From an uncultured Lachnospiraceae bacterium (GTDB lineage Bacteria > Bacillota > Clostridia > Lachnospirales > Lachnospiraceae): a stretch of DNA of 64,000 nt. Location of the stretch: contig CAOJQZ010000001.1 of NCBI GenBank assembly GCA_948441955.1, positions 51,425 to 115,424 on the forward strand. Direction: 5' to 3'. The notes under the pieces were generated by a model. That model was not told the DNA's origin, searched no databases, and was given only the letters and a program-made list of their open reading frames with translations. Below, piece by piece: positions 63,199-64,000 of this stretch. Made by a program: the position numbers and the translations under genes. Each line of letters opens with the position of its first letter. The first letter of the stretch is position 1.

Positions 63199-64000
63199 TT
63201 ATTTTACTGATTTTTCAGCATATTCTGTTGTCACCAACTCCTCATATGGGGCTCTTTCTTTCAACTCCCCGGCCTCCTCAAGGATATCCTGCAGAAGCTC
63301 AAAACTTTCCTTCTCGAAAATCAAATCTTCTTTCCATGTATCCTGATCATAGTAACGTGTCACGATTGTTGTAATCGTATCCAGGTCTGTTTCTTTAAAC
63401 TGCGGCTCGATAACAGCTGCAATTTCCTCCGGCGTATGGCTCTGTACATAATCCATTCCTTTCTGCAGGGCATTGGTAAATCCCTGGATGATCTCCGGAT
63501 TTTTTTCTATATAGCTCTGTTTTGCAGAAAAAGCCGTGTACGGAACATAGCCGCTGTCTGTTCCAAGAGAAGCTACAACATAGCCCTTTCCTTCTTTCTC
63601 CAGACTTGTTGCGCCGGGTTCGAATTCAACAGTAAAATCTCCCTGTCCTTCTGAAAATGCGGCCGCGGTTGCACCAAAATCAATACTCTGATTAATCCTG
63701 ACATCCTTTGCCGGGTCAATATTATTTTTATTTAAAATATACTCAAATACCATTTCAGGCATACCGCCTTTCCGGCCTCCCAGTACATCCTTATCCTTTA
63801 AATCATCCCATGTAAAATCCGGCATTTCTTCCCGTGCCACAAGAAAATTCCCGGCACGCTGTGTAAGCTGTGCAAAATTCACAACATAATCATTTGCACC
63901 TTCATTATAAGTATAGATGGATGCCTCAGACCCCATAAAACCAATATCAGCGCTGCCGGAAAGAACAGCAGTCATTGTTTTATCTGCTCCAAATGGAGTT
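63199..64000 (-). CDS. ABC transporter substrate-binding protein (NMT1/SsuA-like), partial
   Basis: The window end cuts the gene; the visible C-terminal part is about 266 residues. The in-frame codons before the internal ATG at 63975 (PFGADKT) show the gene continues beyond 64000. It resembles the periplasmic-binding-like fold of NMT1/SsuA proteins (SGSADIGFMGSEASIYT, DLKDKDVLGGRKGGMPEM, FSEGQGDFTVEFEPGA and FTNALQKGMDYVQSH). Members bind riboflavin/pyrimidine precursors, aliphatic sulfonates or nitrate-type solutes; the ligand here is unknown. The TTT/TAC-rich tail ends LVTTEYAEKSVK. Confidence 0.85.
   Translation of the reverse strand, partial: TPFGADKTMTAVLSGSADIGFMGSEASIYTYNEGANDYVVNFAQLTQRAGNFLVAREEMPDFTWDDLKDKDVLGGRKGGMPEMVFEYILNKNNIDPAKDVRINQSIDFGATAAAFSEGQGDFTVEFEPGATSLEKEGKGYVVASLGTDSGYVPYTAFSAKQSYIEKNPEIIQGFTNALQKGMDYVQSHTPEEIAAVIEPQFKETDLDTITTIVTRYYDQDTWKEDLIFEKESFELLQDILEEAGELKERAPYEELVTTEYAEKSVK

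Overview
The window looks like a chromosomal segment of a spore-forming anaerobic Firmicute, most likely family Lachnospiraceae. Reasons: the spoIID-type sporulation gene, class III fructose-1,6-bisphosphatase, HPr kinase, long-form HPF, tandem OB-fold SSB-like protein, clostridial-type 6S RNA, SpaA/NlpC wall protein, AGGAGG ribosome sites and moderate GC content. The species call is not supportable from sequence alone. No rRNA, CRISPR array, transposase or prophage gene was seen.

Layout. 0-4 kb (minus): start of a SpoIID/LytB gene, a 6S RNA candidate with a consensus promoter, then leuC-leuD-thrC. 4-7.3 kb (minus): a sortase-anchored NlpC/P60-SpaA wall protein running into leuC with almost no gap, and a CmpB-like membrane protein. 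7.4-9.8 kb (plus): feoAB behind a Fur-like palindrome. 9.8-19 kb (minus): PHP phosphoesterase, a membrane protein carrying a decarboxylase-beta motif, an AI-2E family transporter, and the proteostasis cluster tig-clpP-clpX-lon-engB. 19-21.4 kb: lipoprotein, DJ-1/PfpI protein, divergent CYTH gene and an XRE regulator. 21.4-28.8 kb (minus): secA-prfB-hom-apgM-like-lysC, including the classical RF2 +1 frameshift. 28.9-34.8 kb (minus): eukaryotic-type HisA, small lipoprotein, fbp, dapB, dapA, SSB-like protein. 34.9-38.9 kb (plus): typA, PAP2, a membrane protein, hpf. 39-50 kb: yigZ, a class A penicillin-binding protein with DPNPPV repeats, glk, hprK, uvrC, ftsH and a DUF1846 gene. 50.2-53.3 kb: an acyl-CoA ligase and rpoN (sigma-54).

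The most interesting part is 53.3-62.9 kb. Eight minus-strand genes (ornithine cyclodeaminase family, MmgE/PrpD, opine dehydrogenase family, a cysteine-less Asp/Glu-racemase-like protein, M20 amidohydrolase, DUF5058 membrane protein, second membrane protein, amidohydrolase) lie behind a near-consensus sigma-54 promoter at about 61404-61422. A divergent LevR-type AAA+ sigma-54 activator without PRD/PTS domains sits opposite. Its reading frame is broken exactly at a U UUU UUA heptamer, so it is either a frameshift mutant, a phase-variable gene or a programmed -1 frameshift. RpoN itself is encoded just beyond the far end of the operon. I infer a sigma-54-controlled system for import and breakdown of an opine-like or N-substituted amino acid; the substrate is unknown.

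Threonine synthesis is nearly complete in the window (lysC, hom, thrC). An ApgM-like protein sits between hom and lysC where a homoserine kinase would be expected. A tRNA-Ala(CGC) and the C-terminal part of an ABC substrate-binding protein close the window.
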